Assembly: GCF_002217755.1 (NCBI RefSeq)
Contig: NZ_BCFL01000016.1
Coordinates: 726,319-790,318, forward strand
Direction: 5' to 3'
Length of the DNA: 64,000 nt
Source: Streptomyces hyaluromycini
GTDB lineage: Bacteria; Actinomycetota; Actinomycetes; Streptomycetales; Streptomycetaceae
Shown one piece after another: positions 39,175 to 48,207 of this stretch (position 1 is its first letter; each line of letters opens with the position of its first letter). Made by a program: the position numbers and the translations under genes. The notes below the pieces were generated by a model, which worked only from the letters and a program-made list of their open reading frames with translations, was not told the DNA's origin and searched no databases.

Positions 39175-39495
39175 CTACTCGGCCTGCGGGGGCAGCGCGG
39201 CGATGAACGGGTGGTCCCGCTCGATCAGGCCCAGCTTGCTGGCGCCGCCCGGGGAGCCGAGGTCGTCGAAGAACTCGACGTTGGCCTTGTAGTAGTCCTT
39301 CCACTCCTCCGGAGTGTCGTCCTCGTAGAAGATCGCCTCGACCGGGCAGACCGGTTCACAGGCGCCGCAGTCGACGCATTCGTCCGGGTGGATGTACAAG
39401 GACCGCTGGCCCTCGTAGATGCAGTCGACCGGGCACTCTTCGATGCACGCCTTGTCCTTCACGTCGACACAAGGCTGCGCGATGACGTAGGTCAC
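39175..39495 (-). CDS. fdxA: 7Fe ferredoxin
   Basis: A 106-residue actinobacterial ferredoxin with both cluster motifs: CVDVKDKACIEECPVDC (3Fe-4S side) and CVDCGACEPVCP (4Fe-4S side), followed by the typical helical C-terminus (PEEWKDYYKANVEFF). It is a low-potential electron carrier in the cytosol and may serve P450s or reductases. GTG 39495 has AGGAGGAA upstream. It is called fdxC in mycobacteria, where it also precedes dapC. Confidence 0.93.
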   Translation of the reverse strand: MTYVIAQPCVDVKDKACIEECPVDCIYEGQRSLYIHPDECVDCGACEPVCPVEAIFYEDDTPEEWKDYYKANVEFFDDLGSPGGASKLGLIERDHPFIAALPPQAE

Positions 39496-39635
39496 GCTGT
39501 CGTTCCTCCTCGAATGGGCGCTGGCGGGCCTCCGTAGGCTCCGCCGCCTGGCGCGCGGGAGCGCGGCGTCGTCGATGCCCGCCCCTAGTATCTCCGTTCC
39601 TGGGCATGATCCGAACAGGAGGGGTGAACTGACCA

Positions 39636-40646
39636 GTGGAAATCTCTGCCGCAGGACGCTTCGAGGTCCGTATCACCGCTGCTGACGTGGGTAAACGAGT
39701 ATCCGTGCGCCGTTTGACCGGAAATGGTGTCGCCACGGAGAAGTTCACCGACACGGTGGGTGTTCTCACATCATGGGACGACGACGGCATGCTGACGATC
39801 ACACGGCGGGACGGGGAGACCGTCCGGATACCGGAGTCCGCGCTGGTGGCGGGGAAGGTGGTGCCGGCCGCTCCGGCGCGCCGCCGGGGACCCGCGGCGA
39901 CCTATCGGGAACTCGCGCGTGTCGCCGCGCGCGGCTGGCGCCCGGTGGAGAGCGAGCGGCTCGGCGAGTGGGAGCTGCGCGCCGCCGCGGGGTTCACCCG
40001 GCGGGCGAACAGCGTGCTGCCGCTCGGTGATCCCGGGCTGCCGCTGGACGCGGCGCTGGCGGCCGTACGGCGCTGGTACGGCGAGCGGGGGCTGCCCGCG
40101 TACGTGCAGACCGCGACCGGCGCCGAGGGCACGCAGGAGCTGCTCTGCGCGGAGCTGGAGCGGCGCGGGTGGGTGCGCGAGGTGAGCGCCGAGCTGTGGA
40201 CCGGCGGGCTGGCGCCGGTCGCGGACCGGGCGGCCGGGGCCGGGGTGCTGCTCGACCGGGAGGCCGGCGAGGAGTGGCTGGCGCGGTACCAGCGCAAGGG
40301 GGTGAGCGAGGTTGCGCTGAAGGTGCTGGGGAGCGGGCCGTCGGTGTGGTTCGCGACCGTGCCGGGAGCCGAGGGAGGTGCCCCTGCGGCCATCGGGCGG
40401 CTGGTGGTGGACGGCAGGTGGGCCGGGTTCGCCGCCGTGGAGGTGGATCCGGGGCTGCGGCGGCGGGGGCTGGCCACCGAGGTCATGGCCGCGCTCGCGC
40501 GCCGGGCGCTGGAGGAGGGCGCGTCGGCGGCCTGGCTGCAGGTGGAGACGGACAACGAGGGGGCGCGGGAGCTGTACGGGCGGCTTGGTTTCGCGGCGCA
40601 TCACGCGTACCACCACTACCGGGCGCCGGGGGCGGACGGCTCCTGA
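39636..40646 (+). CDS. GNAT-family N-acetyltransferase
   Basis: A 336-residue protein. The first 75 residues form a small beta domain (GRFEVRITAADVGKRVSVRR, TDTVGVLTSWDDDGMLTITRRDGE). The C-terminal half is a GNAT domain with the acetyl-CoA loop LRRRGLATEVM (residues about 275-285) and LQVETDNEGARELYGRLGF. The layout resembles MshD-like two-lobed proteins, but I would not assign a substrate. GTG 39636 follows AGGAGGGG. Confidence 0.83.
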   Translation: MEISAAGRFEVRITAADVGKRVSVRRLTGNGVATEKFTDTVGVLTSWDDDGMLTITRRDGETVRIPESALVAGKVVPAAPARRRGPAATYRELARVAARGWRPVESERLGEWELRAAAGFTRRANSVLPLGDPGLPLDAALAAVRRWYGERGLPAYVQTATGAEGTQELLCAELERRGWVREVSAELWTGGLAPVADRAAGAGVLLDREAGEEWLARYQRKGVSEVALKVLGSGPSVWFATVPGAEGGAPAAIGRLVVDGRWAGFAAVEVDPGLRRRGLATEVMAALARRALEEGASAAWLQVETDNEGARELYGRLGFAAHHAYHHYRAPGADGS

Positions 40647-40696
40647 ATCCTGGCGTCGAGGCGGTACCGATCATTCCGAAGGGGCACGAGACAGCT

Positions 40697-41560
40697 ATGG
40701 CTTCCGGTCAGCCACACCCACGTCCGCCGTCGTCGGGGCGGGCCGCCGAGGTACGGCGGCGGTTCGCCGAGGAGGCGCGGTCCGAGCGGCCCGATCTGGC
40801 GACGCTGTGTCTGCTGCTGGGCGCGGCGGCCGACGGCTCGCTGGACGAGGCCGGGATCGACGCGGCGCAGATGGAACTGGACCGGCTGGCCGGGCAGCTG
40901 CCGTACCGGCCGGGCGGGCCGCACGCGTGGGCTACCGCGGCGCACCGGGTCCTTGGCGAACGCTTCGGCTTCCGGGGCACCCCCGCGGACTACCAGCGGC
41001 TGGAGTCCTCGCTGCTGCACGAGGTGCTGCGGCGGCGGCGCGGGCTGCCGATCCTGCTGTCCGTGGTGTGGCTGGAGGTCACCCGGCGGGCGGGGGCGCC
41101 GGTGTACGGGGTCGCGCTGCCGGGGCACTTCGTGGTCGGGTTCGGGGCGGCGGAGGAGCAGGTGCTGGCCGATCCGTTCGACGGGGGGCGGGTGCTGACC
41201 GGGGCGGACGCGGAGCTGCTGGTGGTGGGGGCGGCGGGGGTGCCGCTGGAGCCGGCGATGCTGGAGCCGGCCGATGCCCTGGACGTCGTACGGCGGATTC
41301 TGAACAACGTGCGGGCGTGGGCGGCGACCCGCCCGGAGCGGTCGGACGTGGGCCTGTGGGGGGTGGACCTGTCCCTGCTGATGCCGTCGCATCCGGCGCG
41401 ACTGCGCTACGAGCGGGCGCGGTTGCTGGTGGAACGAGGTGAGTTCGCGGACGGCGCCGAGGAGTTGGAGGAGTACGCGGGGCTGATCGACGTGGTCGAC
41501 GAGGGGGCGGCGGAGAAGGTGCGGGGGGAGGCCCGGGCGGCACGGGCTCGTCTCAACTGA
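40697..41560 (+). CDS. SirB1/transglutaminase-like protein
   Basis: A 287-residue protein of the SirB1 N-terminal/transglutaminase-like family: AQMELDRLAGQL, ESSLLHEVLRRRRGLPILLSVVWLEVTRRAG, YGVALPGHFVVGF and a C-terminal TPR-like helical region (LRYERARLLVERGEFADGAEE). The His in PGHF is conserved, but the usual catalytic Cys is absent (position SVVW), so it is probably non-catalytic. ATG 40697 follows the acetyltransferase gene by 50 bases. Confidence 0.82.
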   Translation: MASGQPHPRPPSSGRAAEVRRRFAEEARSERPDLATLCLLLGAAADGSLDEAGIDAAQMELDRLAGQLPYRPGGPHAWATAAHRVLGERFGFRGTPADYQRLESSLLHEVLRRRRGLPILLSVVWLEVTRRAGAPVYGVALPGHFVVGFGAAEEQVLADPFDGGRVLTGADAELLVVGAAGVPLEPAMLEPADALDVVRRILNNVRAWAATRPERSDVGLWGVDLSLLMPSHPARLRYERARLLVERGEFADGAEELEEYAGLIDVVDEGAAEKVRGEARAARARLN

Positions 41561-41595
41561 GCCCCGCCGGTCGCCCTCAACCCACCGGTCGCCCT

Positions 41596-42210
41596 CTAGA
41601 GCCAGCCCTTCTCTCTCGCGATCCGGACCGCTTCCGCCCTGTTCCGTACCGCGAGCTTCTGGATCGCCGTCGAGAGGTAGTTCCGTACCGTCCCCTGGGA
41701 GAGGTGCAGCGCAGCCGCCAGTTCCGCGTTGGTCGAGCCGTCGGCCGCCGCGCGGAGGACCTCGCGTTCGCGGTCGGTCAGGGGGTTGGCGCCCTCGGCG
41801 AGGGCCGCCGCCGCGAGCGTGGGGTCGATGACGCGTTCGCCGGCGAGGACCTTGCGGACGGCCTCGGCGAGCTGGGCGGCGGGGGCGTCCTTGACGAGGA
41901 ACGCGTCGGCGCCCGCCTCCATCGCGCTGCGGAGGTAGCCGGGCCGGCCGAAGGTGGTGAGGACGACCAGTTTCACCGTCGGCAGCGCCTTGTGGAGCTG
42001 GGCCGCCGCCTCGATGCCCGTACAGCCCGGCATCTCGATGTCGAGCAGGGCGACGTCGATGTCGTGCTGCCGGGCCGTCGGCAACACCTCGTCGCCGCGG
42101 GCGACTTGAGCGACGACCTCGATGTCGTCCTCCAGGCCCAGCAGGGCGGCCAGCGCCTCGCGGACCATCGACTGGTCCTCCGCGAGGAGGACCTTGATCG
42201 TGCTGCTCAT
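41596..42210 (-). CDS. NarL/LuxR-family response regulator
   Basis: A 204-residue response regulator. Receiver: acidic pocket AEDQ, phospho-Asp in VALLDIEMPG (about residue 53), switch Thr in LTTF and Lys in VKDAP. Output: LuxR-type helix-turn-helix NPLTDREREVLRAAADGSTN, AELAAALHLSQGTVRNYLS. Its ATG overlaps the stop of the kinase gene in ATGA. It is the last gene of a four-gene operon with an ABC exporter, and a CATGACA/TGTCATG dyad at the operon promoter is a possible target. Confidence 0.92.
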   Translation of the reverse strand: MSSTIKVLLAEDQSMVREALAALLGLEDDIEVVAQVARGDEVLPTARQHDIDVALLDIEMPGCTGIEAAAQLHKALPTVKLVVLTTFGRPGYLRSAMEAGADAFLVKDAPAAQLAEAVRKVLAGERVIDPTLAAAALAEGANPLTDREREVLRAAADGSTNAELAAALHLSQGTVRNYLSTAIQKLAVRNRAEAVRIAREKGWL

Positions 42211-43406
42211 GCCCCGGATCCTACGGCCATGCCGGAGCCGAGCGGGACCCGGGCGACCAGCCGGAAACCGCGCTTCGCACGGCCCGCCTCCAGCGTGCCG
42301 CCCGCCTTCTCCAGCCGCTCGGTGAGCCCGGTGAGCCCGTTGCCGGGGCCCTTGCCCGCGCCGCCCGAACCGTTGTCCTCGACGGCGAGTTCGAGGACCG
42401 GGCCGTCCAGGGTCTGACGGCGCAGCAGCTCCACCGTGCAGACACTCGCACCGCTGTGCCGTACGACGTTGGTGATCGCCTCCCGCAGCGCCCACGCCAG
42501 GGCCGCCTCGCCGTCGTCGGGTACGCCGGCCAGGTCGGGGTCGGCCGGGACGTCGGCGGTGACCGCGGCGGCGGTCAGGGCGACCTGGGCGCCCGCCAGT
42601 TCGGCGGCGAGCCGGGGCCGCCGGTAGCCGGTGACCGCCTCGCGGACGTCCACCAGGGCCTGGCGGCTGACCTGTTCGATGTCGGAGACCTGCTGAGCCG
42701 CCTTGTCGGGGTGGTCGGGGAGCATCCGGCCGGCCAGCTCGCTCTTCAGGGTGATCAGGGAGAGGGAGTGGCCGAGCAGGTCGTGCAGGTCGCGGGCGAG
42801 GCGCAACCGCTCCTCGTTGGCGGCCAGTTGGGCGACGGTGGCGCGGGCCTTGCGCAACTCGATGGTGGTGGCGACGAGTTGCCGTACGCCGGTCATGGAG
42901 AAGCCGACCAGCAGCACCACCAGGAACAGGCCCCACGCCTCGTCCATGTCGTGGACGTACCAGCCCGCCAGCATCATGGCGGCGGTGGTCAGCGGGATCG
43001 TCCAGTAGGCGGCCCGCAGCGGGAAGGTCACTCCGCACATCACGGAGACGTACACGAACAGGCCGAACCAGGAGCCGCCGAGGGTGAAGGCCAGAGTGAC
43101 CGCGAGCGTCGCCTCCACGACGATCGCGGCGGTGACGATCCCGCCGCGGTAGGGCCGGCCCATGGAGCGGAAGACGATGGTCAGGTAGATCCCGACGAAG
43201 GCCGTCAGGCCCGCCCAGCCGGCCGCCGTGGCTCCGGTGGTGTGGTGGCCGGAGGCCAGGTCCTGCGCCGGGGAGGCCAGGAAGACCAGCCAGGGCAGGA
43301 CCCACACCAGCTTGCGCATCGCCTCGCTCCGGTTGCGGGGCGGCCGGCCGATGCGCACCAGCCGTTCCGCCCGGGCTTCGTCGCCGGGTCGCAGGTCTTC
43401 CGTCAT
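42207..43406 (-). CDS. NarL-type sensor histidine kinase
   Basis: A 399-residue kinase with five or six membrane segments in the first 190 residues (no large extracellular domain), then a HisKA_3 dimerisation helix with the phospho-His in LARDLHDLLGHSLSLI and an HATPase domain (REAITNVVRHSGA, VEDNGSGG, GNGLTGLTERL). This is the DesK/LiaS-like architecture that senses membrane state or drugs through its transmembrane part. ATG 43406 is preferred; GTG 43415 overlaps the permease stop. It is coupled to the response regulator. Confidence 0.9.
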   Translation of the reverse strand: MTEDLRPGDEARAERLVRIGRPPRNRSEAMRKLVWVLPWLVFLASPAQDLASGHHTTGATAAGWAGLTAFVGIYLTIVFRSMGRPYRGGIVTAAIVVEATLAVTLAFTLGGSWFGLFVYVSVMCGVTFPLRAAYWTIPLTTAAMMLAGWYVHDMDEAWGLFLVVLLVGFSMTGVRQLVATTIELRKARATVAQLAANEERLRLARDLHDLLGHSLSLITLKSELAGRMLPDHPDKAAQQVSDIEQVSRQALVDVREAVTGYRRPRLAAELAGAQVALTAAAVTADVPADPDLAGVPDDGEAALAWALREAITNVVRHSGASVCTVELLRRQTLDGPVLELAVEDNGSGGAGKGPGNGLTGLTERLEKAGGTLEAGRAKRGFRLVARVPLGSGMAVGSGA

Positions 43407-43411
43407 GGTGC

Positions 43412-44152
43412 TCACGCCTTCAGCGTGTCCTTCCGGTACAGCCAGGCCGCGCCGCCGACGAAGAGGGCGAAGAAGACGACGAGGATGGCGATGTCCTGGG
43501 CTTTCGGGGCCTGGCTCTGCTCGATGGCCCGCCCGAGTGCAGCGTACGCGTGCGTGGGCAGCCACTTCGCGATGTCCTGGAGCCAGGTCGGGAAGGACGA
43601 GGACGGCCACCACAGGCCGCCGAGGATCGACAGGCCGAAGTAGGTGATCATCGTGATCGGACGGACCGCGTCCCCGGAGGCGAGGTAGCCGATGGCCACG
43701 CCGAGCGCGGCGAAGACCAGGCTGCCGGCCCAGATCGCACCGGTGAGGGCGAACCACTGCCAGGCGTCCAGGCGTACGTGCTTGACCGAGGCGGCGACCA
43801 GGAAGACGACCACGATGGAGGGCAGGCTCACCACGGCGGCGCTCGCGGTCTTGGCGAGGACGTAGCCGCGCCCGGGCAGCGTGGTCAGCCGCAGCTGCCG
43901 TACCCAGCCGCTCTCCCGTTCCTTGGCGATGCGCTCGCTGTTGCCCATCAGGACGGCGGTGAGGGCGCCGAAGGAGGCCATGGAGACCATGACGTAGGCG
44001 GCGACGGACAGGCCGGAGTTGTCCACGGTGGCGCCGGTGCCGCCCTGGCTCGCGACCAGCAGGAAGATGATCGAGGGGTAGATCACCGAGAAGAACAGGA
44101 ACTTGCGGTTGCGCAGGGCGCGGGCGAGCTCCAGCTTGATCAGGGCGTTCAT
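43412..44152 (-). CDS. ABC-2 type exporter permease
   Basis: A 246-residue DrrB/LnrM-like permease with six membrane segments (for example FLFFSVIYPSIIFLLVA, VSLPSIVVVFLVAASVK, IAILVVFFALFVGGAAWL) and the ABC-2 stretch GYVLAKTASAAVVSLPS. Its ATG overlaps the ATPase gene stop in ATGA. It pairs with the upstream ATPase and is probably a drug or lipid exporter. Confidence 0.9.
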   Translation of the reverse strand: MNALIKLELARALRNRKFLFFSVIYPSIIFLLVASQGGTGATVDNSGLSVAAYVMVSMASFGALTAVLMGNSERIAKERESGWVRQLRLTTLPGRGYVLAKTASAAVVSLPSIVVVFLVAASVKHVRLDAWQWFALTGAIWAGSLVFAALGVAIGYLASGDAVRPITMITYFGLSILGGLWWPSSSFPTWLQDIAKWLPTHAYAALGRAIEQSQAPKAQDIAILVVFFALFVGGAAWLYRKDTLKA

Positions 44153-45117
44153 GACTGCGTGGCCTCCTTGGCCTCTTCGGCCTCCGTGATGGCGACGAAC
44201 GCCTGCTCAAGGCCGAGCCCGGCGACTTCGAGGTTGCGGGGGTAGAGCCCCAGGCCGTAGAGGGCGTGGACGGTGGCGTCGGCGTCGGACGACTGCATAC
44301 GGACGGTCTGGCCGCTCCCCGCGGCGGAGCCGCTTTTTGACACAGTGGCGGCGGTGAGGAAGGGCAGCGCCCGCAGCGGGGCCTCGTCGATCTCGCCCTC
44401 CAGGTCGAAGGAGATCCTTCTCGCTCCGGCCTTCGCCTTGATCTCGGCGGCCGTCCCGTCGGCCAGCAGCCGCCCCCGGTGCAGCACCAGCACCCGGTCG
44501 GCGATGGCGTCGGCCTCTTCGAGGTAGTGGGTGGCGAACAGGACGGTACGGCCCTGGTCGGCCTGTTCGCGCATGGTGGCCCAGAACGCCTGGCGGGCGG
44601 AGACGTCCATGCCGGTGGTGGGCTCGTCCAGGACGATCAGGTCGCTGTCACCGGCGGTGGCGAGGGCGAAGCGGACGCGCTGGGACTGGCCGCCGGAGAG
44701 CTTGTTGACCTTGCGGTCGGCGATCTGCGAGATGCCCGCGCGGGCGAGGACGTCGGTGACCTTGTAGGGCTTGGGGTGCAGCTGGCAGGCGAGCTTGACG
44801 AGCTCGGCGACCGTGACCTCGTCCATCAGGCCGCCGCTCTGCAGCATCGCGCCCACGCGTCCGGCGACGATGGCCTCGCGCGGGCTCAGACCGAACACGC
44901 TCACCGTGCCGGTGTCGGCCTGCTTGAGGCCGAGCAGCAGGTCGAGCGTGGTCGACTTGCCCGCGCCGTTGGGCCCGAGCAGGGCCACGGTCTCCCCCGG
45001 GTGCAGCCGCAGCGAGAGCCCGTCGACGGCCCGCACGTTCCCGTAGGTCTTGCTCACTTGGTCGAACCCGACCACCACCGGGGTCCCGGTGGCCGTCGTC
45101 GCCGCTGTCGTTGTCAT
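44149..45117 (-). CDS. ABC exporter ATPase
   Basis: A 322-residue DrrA/CcmA-type ATPase: Walker A GPNGAGKST (about residues 48-56), Q-loop MLQSGG, signature LSGGQSQRV, Walker B LIVLDEPTTGMD, H-loop ATHYLEE, and a C-terminal DUF4162-like domain. First gene of the operon, with GGAGGC directly before ATG 45117. The exporter-kinase-regulator arrangement suggests that the kinase senses the exported compound or the envelope stress it causes. Confidence 0.93.
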   Translation of the reverse strand: MTTTAATTATGTPVVVGFDQVSKTYGNVRAVDGLSLRLHPGETVALLGPNGAGKSTTLDLLLGLKQADTGTVSVFGLSPREAIVAGRVGAMLQSGGLMDEVTVAELVKLACQLHPKPYKVTDVLARAGISQIADRKVNKLSGGQSQRVRFALATAGDSDLIVLDEPTTGMDVSARQAFWATMREQADQGRTVLFATHYLEEADAIADRVLVLHRGRLLADGTAAEIKAKAGARRISFDLEGEIDEAPLRALPFLTAATVSKSGSAAGSGQTVRMQSSDADATVHALYGLGLYPRNLEVAGLGLEQAFVAITEAEEAKEATQS

Positions 45118-45175
45118 GCCTCCATGCTGTCGGCGAGCCCCTGGCCGGGGGCAGTGCCGGTCGTCCGGAGAGCCG

Positions 45176-45191
45176 CATGACAGATGTCATG
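45176..45191. promoter_or_regulatory. Dyad CATGACA-ga-TGTCATG at the ABC/two-component promoter
   Basis: Perfect 7-bp arms around GA, 59 bases upstream of the ATPase ATG. The TGACA-n2-TGTCA form is typical for NarL/LuxR-family response regulators, and one is encoded at the end of this operon. Confidence 0.55.
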
Positions 45192-45208
45192 AGCGGCGCG
45201 TGACAAGC

Positions 45209-45246
45209 GCGAAGGGGCGCCCGGTGAGCACCGGGCGCCCCTTCGC
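45209..45246 (-). terminator. Strong hairpin terminator after the peptidoglycan-binding gene
   Basis: GCGAAGGGGCGCCCGGTG pairs perfectly over 18 bp with CACCGGGCGCCCCTTCGC around AG. Confidence 0.92.
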
Positions 45247-45252
45247 CGCGCG

Positions 45253-47634
45253 TCAGCTCGGGTTGGTGTCGATGACGCCCACCCGGTTGGTCTTGCTGAG
45301 CAGGGCCTGGCGCAGGGCGACGTAGACGTCCTGCGGGGTGACGGCCGTCTTCTCGCCGCTGGCGCGGGTGATCTTGACGCCGTCGAAGGCGTTGCCGTAG
45401 AGGTTCTTGAGCGCGTTCAGATCCGGGCTGTCGACGAGCTTGCCGTCGACGACCTTGACCCGGAGGAACTTCCACAGGGAGTTCTGCGGGCTCATCGGCA
45501 CCTGGACGCCGGTGTCCGTCTTCACCGTGACCAGCGCCGACATCGCCGGCTGCGCGAACGCCTTCATCTCGCGGTCGACCTCGGCGTTGGAGACCGTCGG
45601 CTGCACGGTGGTCGTCGGCACGTTCACCGCGGTGGCGGTGCCGGTCTCGACCATCGTCTCGTACGCCTGCTTCACCGCCTGCGTGGAGGCGGCCGCGTCG
45701 ATGCCCTTGCCCGCCTTGCCGTAGACCGCGACGGCCTTGCCGGAGGTGAACTTGATCGTGCCCTCGGTGACCGAGCCGGAGCTGCTGCCGAGGTCCTTGA
45801 GGGCGGCCTGGAGCTTCTCCTCGTCGACCGGCATGGCGGGGTCGACGACCCGCTTCTGGCCGAACAGGGAGCCGATCACGGAGATCGGGTTGTAGTCGCT
45901 CTTGGCGGCCGCCTCGACGGTGTTCTGCATGTCGAACTGGAGGCCCGCCTGGTCCGGCGGCAGCGAGACGGTCTTGCCGTCGACGGACAGCTTCAGCGGC
46001 TGGTTCACGTGCTTGCCGAAGGCGTCGTCGAGCTTCCTGACGGCGTCGTCCCGGGTGCCGCCGCCGATGTCGACGCCGAGCACGGTGGTGCCCTTGGGCA
46101 CGTCGGAGTGGTTCATGAGCAGCCCGGCGCCGTAGACGCCGATGCCGGCGACCACCACGACGCCGCCGAGCAGCGGCAGCTTGCCGCGCTTCTTCTTGGC
46201 CTTCGCCTTGCCCTTGGACTTGGCCTCGGCCGGGGGCGGCGAGACCGGTTCGGGCAGCTTCGGGGGCGTGTGCGGCAGCGGCCCGTCGGTGGGCGCGCCG
46301 GGCGCGAACGGGGAGTTGGCGCCCGGCGGCACGACCGGGATGCCGCTGGTGACGGTGTGCCCGGAGACGTTGTGCGCCGGGGAGCCGTAGCCGGGCGTGC
46401 CCGGTTCGGGGGCGGGCTTCTGCGGGGTGAGGATCGCGGTGTCGTCGCTCAGGCCGCCGCCGGGGAGGCCGGCGGGGGCGGTGCGCGCGCCGGGCCGGGC
46501 CTGGGCGGCACGGGCGCGCGGGCCGCCGGGACCACCGGGGCGGGCGGGGCCGCCGCCGGGGCCCGCGGGACCGCCCGGGGTGCCGAACGGCTCACCGCCG
46601 CCGAAGGCCGCGCCGGGGCCGCCCGTTCCGTTGGGGACGGCCGGGCCGCCGAAGGGCTCGCCGCCGTTGACCGGCGGGACGAACGGGCCGTCCCCGGTGA
46701 CCGGGCCGCCGGTGGGGCCTGCCGGGCCCTGCGGGCCGCCGAGGCCGCCGGGTCCGCCCGGTCCGTTGAAGCCGCTGGGGCCGCCAGGTCCGGCCGGGCC
46801 GCCGCCGGGCGCGCCGGGACCGGTCTGGGCGCCGTTCTGGCCGCCGTTGTCCGAGAAGTACGGCAGGTCGTCGCGGCGGCCGTCGCCGCCGCCCTTCGCG
46901 CCGCCCCGGGGGCCACCGAGGGGGCCCGCGGCGAGCGCCTCGGTCACGTCGAAGGAGCCGGTGCCGCCACCGTGGCCGGGAGCCACCGGGCCGCCGGTGG
47001 CTCCCGTGGGCAGCCCCGCGCCGTTGGTCGCGCCGGGCCGGGACGTGCCGGGCACGCTCATGGAGCCGACGACACCGCCGGGACGGCCGCCGCCCGGACG
47101 CGCACCGCCCAGGGTCGCCGGGCCGTTCGGCGCGCTCGGCGCCGCGGCGGGGGAACCGCCGGGCGCTCCGCCGCCGTTCGTGGCGCCGCCGCGCGGACCG
47201 CCCTTGGCCGGGCCGGACTTGCGCGGCGCGAACCAGTCGCTGGCCTTCTCGTCGGCGGCGGGCGCGGGCGCCGGCTCGGCGGCGGGCGGCTCGACGATGC
47301 CGGTGGACGTGGCGGCGCCCGTCGGCAGCGTGTGCGTGCCCGTCTCCTCGCCGGTGCCGCCCGTGCCGGTCGCACCGGCGGCGGCGCCGTCGACGTCCGC
47401 GACGGGGGTACGGACGACCACGGGCGGAATCGGCCGGGAACCGGGGATGTTGATCCGGATCCGGGTCGTCAGCGTGGTCTCGGTCTTGCGTTCCTCCGGC
47501 TGCGCGGCCGAACGGGCCGCGTCCGTACCGTCGTCGGAAGCCATGGGGGTCCCGTACGGCGGCGTGCCCGAAGGGTATGCGGATCCTCCGCGCCCGTTGG
47601 GCCCGGAGGACGGAGTGTCAGTTTCACGACTCAA
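45253..47634 (-). CDS. Membrane protein with long Gly/Pro-rich tail and peptidoglycan-binding (PF12229-like) domain
   Basis: A 793-residue protein. Residues 1-490 are low complexity and cytoplasmic, made of Gly, Pro and Ala (many PGGPxGPGG and FGGP units). A basic stop (KSKGKAKAKKKRGK) is followed by one membrane segment (about 500-520) and an extracellular domain: VPKGTTVLGVDIGGGTRDDAVRKL, LPPDQAGLQFD, YNPISVIGSLFG, and repeats of the PG_binding_4 type associated with VanW proteins. It probably contacts cell-wall peptides. TTG 47634 has GGGAGAA upstream and gives the family start SRETDTPSS. A strong terminator follows. Confidence 0.82.
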   Translation of the reverse strand: MSRETDTPSSGPNGRGGSAYPSGTPPYGTPMASDDGTDAARSAAQPEERKTETTLTTRIRINIPGSRPIPPVVVRTPVADVDGAAAGATGTGGTGEETGTHTLPTGAATSTGIVEPPAAEPAPAPAADEKASDWFAPRKSGPAKGGPRGGATNGGGAPGGSPAAAPSAPNGPATLGGARPGGGRPGGVVGSMSVPGTSRPGATNGAGLPTGATGGPVAPGHGGGTGSFDVTEALAAGPLGGPRGGAKGGGDGRRDDLPYFSDNGGQNGAQTGPGAPGGGPAGPGGPSGFNGPGGPGGLGGPQGPAGPTGGPVTGDGPFVPPVNGGEPFGGPAVPNGTGGPGAAFGGGEPFGTPGGPAGPGGGPARPGGPGGPRARAAQARPGARTAPAGLPGGGLSDDTAILTPQKPAPEPGTPGYGSPAHNVSGHTVTSGIPVVPPGANSPFAPGAPTDGPLPHTPPKLPEPVSPPPAEAKSKGKAKAKKKRGKLPLLGGVVVVAGIGVYGAGLLMNHSDVPKGTTVLGVDIGGGTRDDAVRKLDDAFGKHVNQPLKLSVDGKTVSLPPDQAGLQFDMQNTVEAAAKSDYNPISVIGSLFGQKRVVDPAMPVDEEKLQAALKDLGSSSGSVTEGTIKFTSGKAVAVYGKAGKGIDAAASTQAVKQAYETMVETGTATAVNVPTTTVQPTVSNAEVDREMKAFAQPAMSALVTVKTDTGVQVPMSPQNSLWKFLRVKVVDGKLVDSPDLNALKNLYGNAFDGVKITRASGEKTAVTPQDVYVALRQALLSKTNRVGVIDTNPS

Positions 47635-47790
47635 GGCAGGTTCTCCCGGTTGGCTCCACCGCCGGTGACGACCTTGCTCAGGCGGCTCGGCGGCGCGCAC
47701 CACCATACTGGCCACTTCTCACGCTTATCCCATGACCGCTGGGGAAACCCACACCGGACTCCCACGGGCGCCCCACGGCGAAGTGGTACG

Positions 47791-48207
47791 TCACTTGCCA
47801 AGTCGGGCGCCGTCCGCTTCAGGTTGCCGCCCCAAACCCATTGTGGCGCAGATCACAGCCAGCGCCATGCCACCGAGCAGGAAGAGGTACGAGCCGACTC
47901 CCGCGCCGAACAGGAAGTCGCCTTCCGGGCGGCTGGCGGTGAGGAAGATGACGGCGACGACCCAGCCGAACGCGGGTGCGACGGCCCCCGAGCGGCTCAC
48001 CATGGCCCGGGCCCCGCCGAGGAAGAGCCCGGCGGCGCCGGCCAGGGCGAGCAGCAGCCCGCCCGGGAACCAGCCGGCCTGGACGAGGGCCCCTGCGACG
48101 CCGACCACGGCCCCGAGCACGACCAGCCCGAGGAGAGCCGCGACCCGGCCGGCCGAGGGCGCCTGCAGGGGTTGCGCGAGCGCCGACCCGCGTCCGCCGG
48201 AACTCAT
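47791..48207 (-). CDS. DUF6113-type membrane protein
   Basis: A 138-residue protein with four membrane segments ([68 protein letters not shown]). Its ATG overlaps the mshB stop in ATGA, so it is translated with mshB. I recall the family name DUF6113 but no function; the coupling suggests a link to mycothiol metabolism or simple operon membership. Confidence 0.78.
   Translation of the reverse strand: MSSGGRGSALAQPLQAPSAGRVAALLGLVVLGAVVGVAGALVQAGWFPGGLLLALAGAAGLFLGGARAMVSRSGAVAPAFGWVVAVIFLTASRPEGDFLFGAGVGSYLFLLGGMALAVICATMGLGRQPEADGARLGK

Noticed and set aside
45253..47715. Long plus-strand Gly/Pro-rich frames opposite the peptidoglycan-binding gene (46009-48279, 46397-47668)
   Set aside because: They mirror low-complexity GC-rich coding sequence on the other strand; the membrane segment and domain motifs are on the minus strand.
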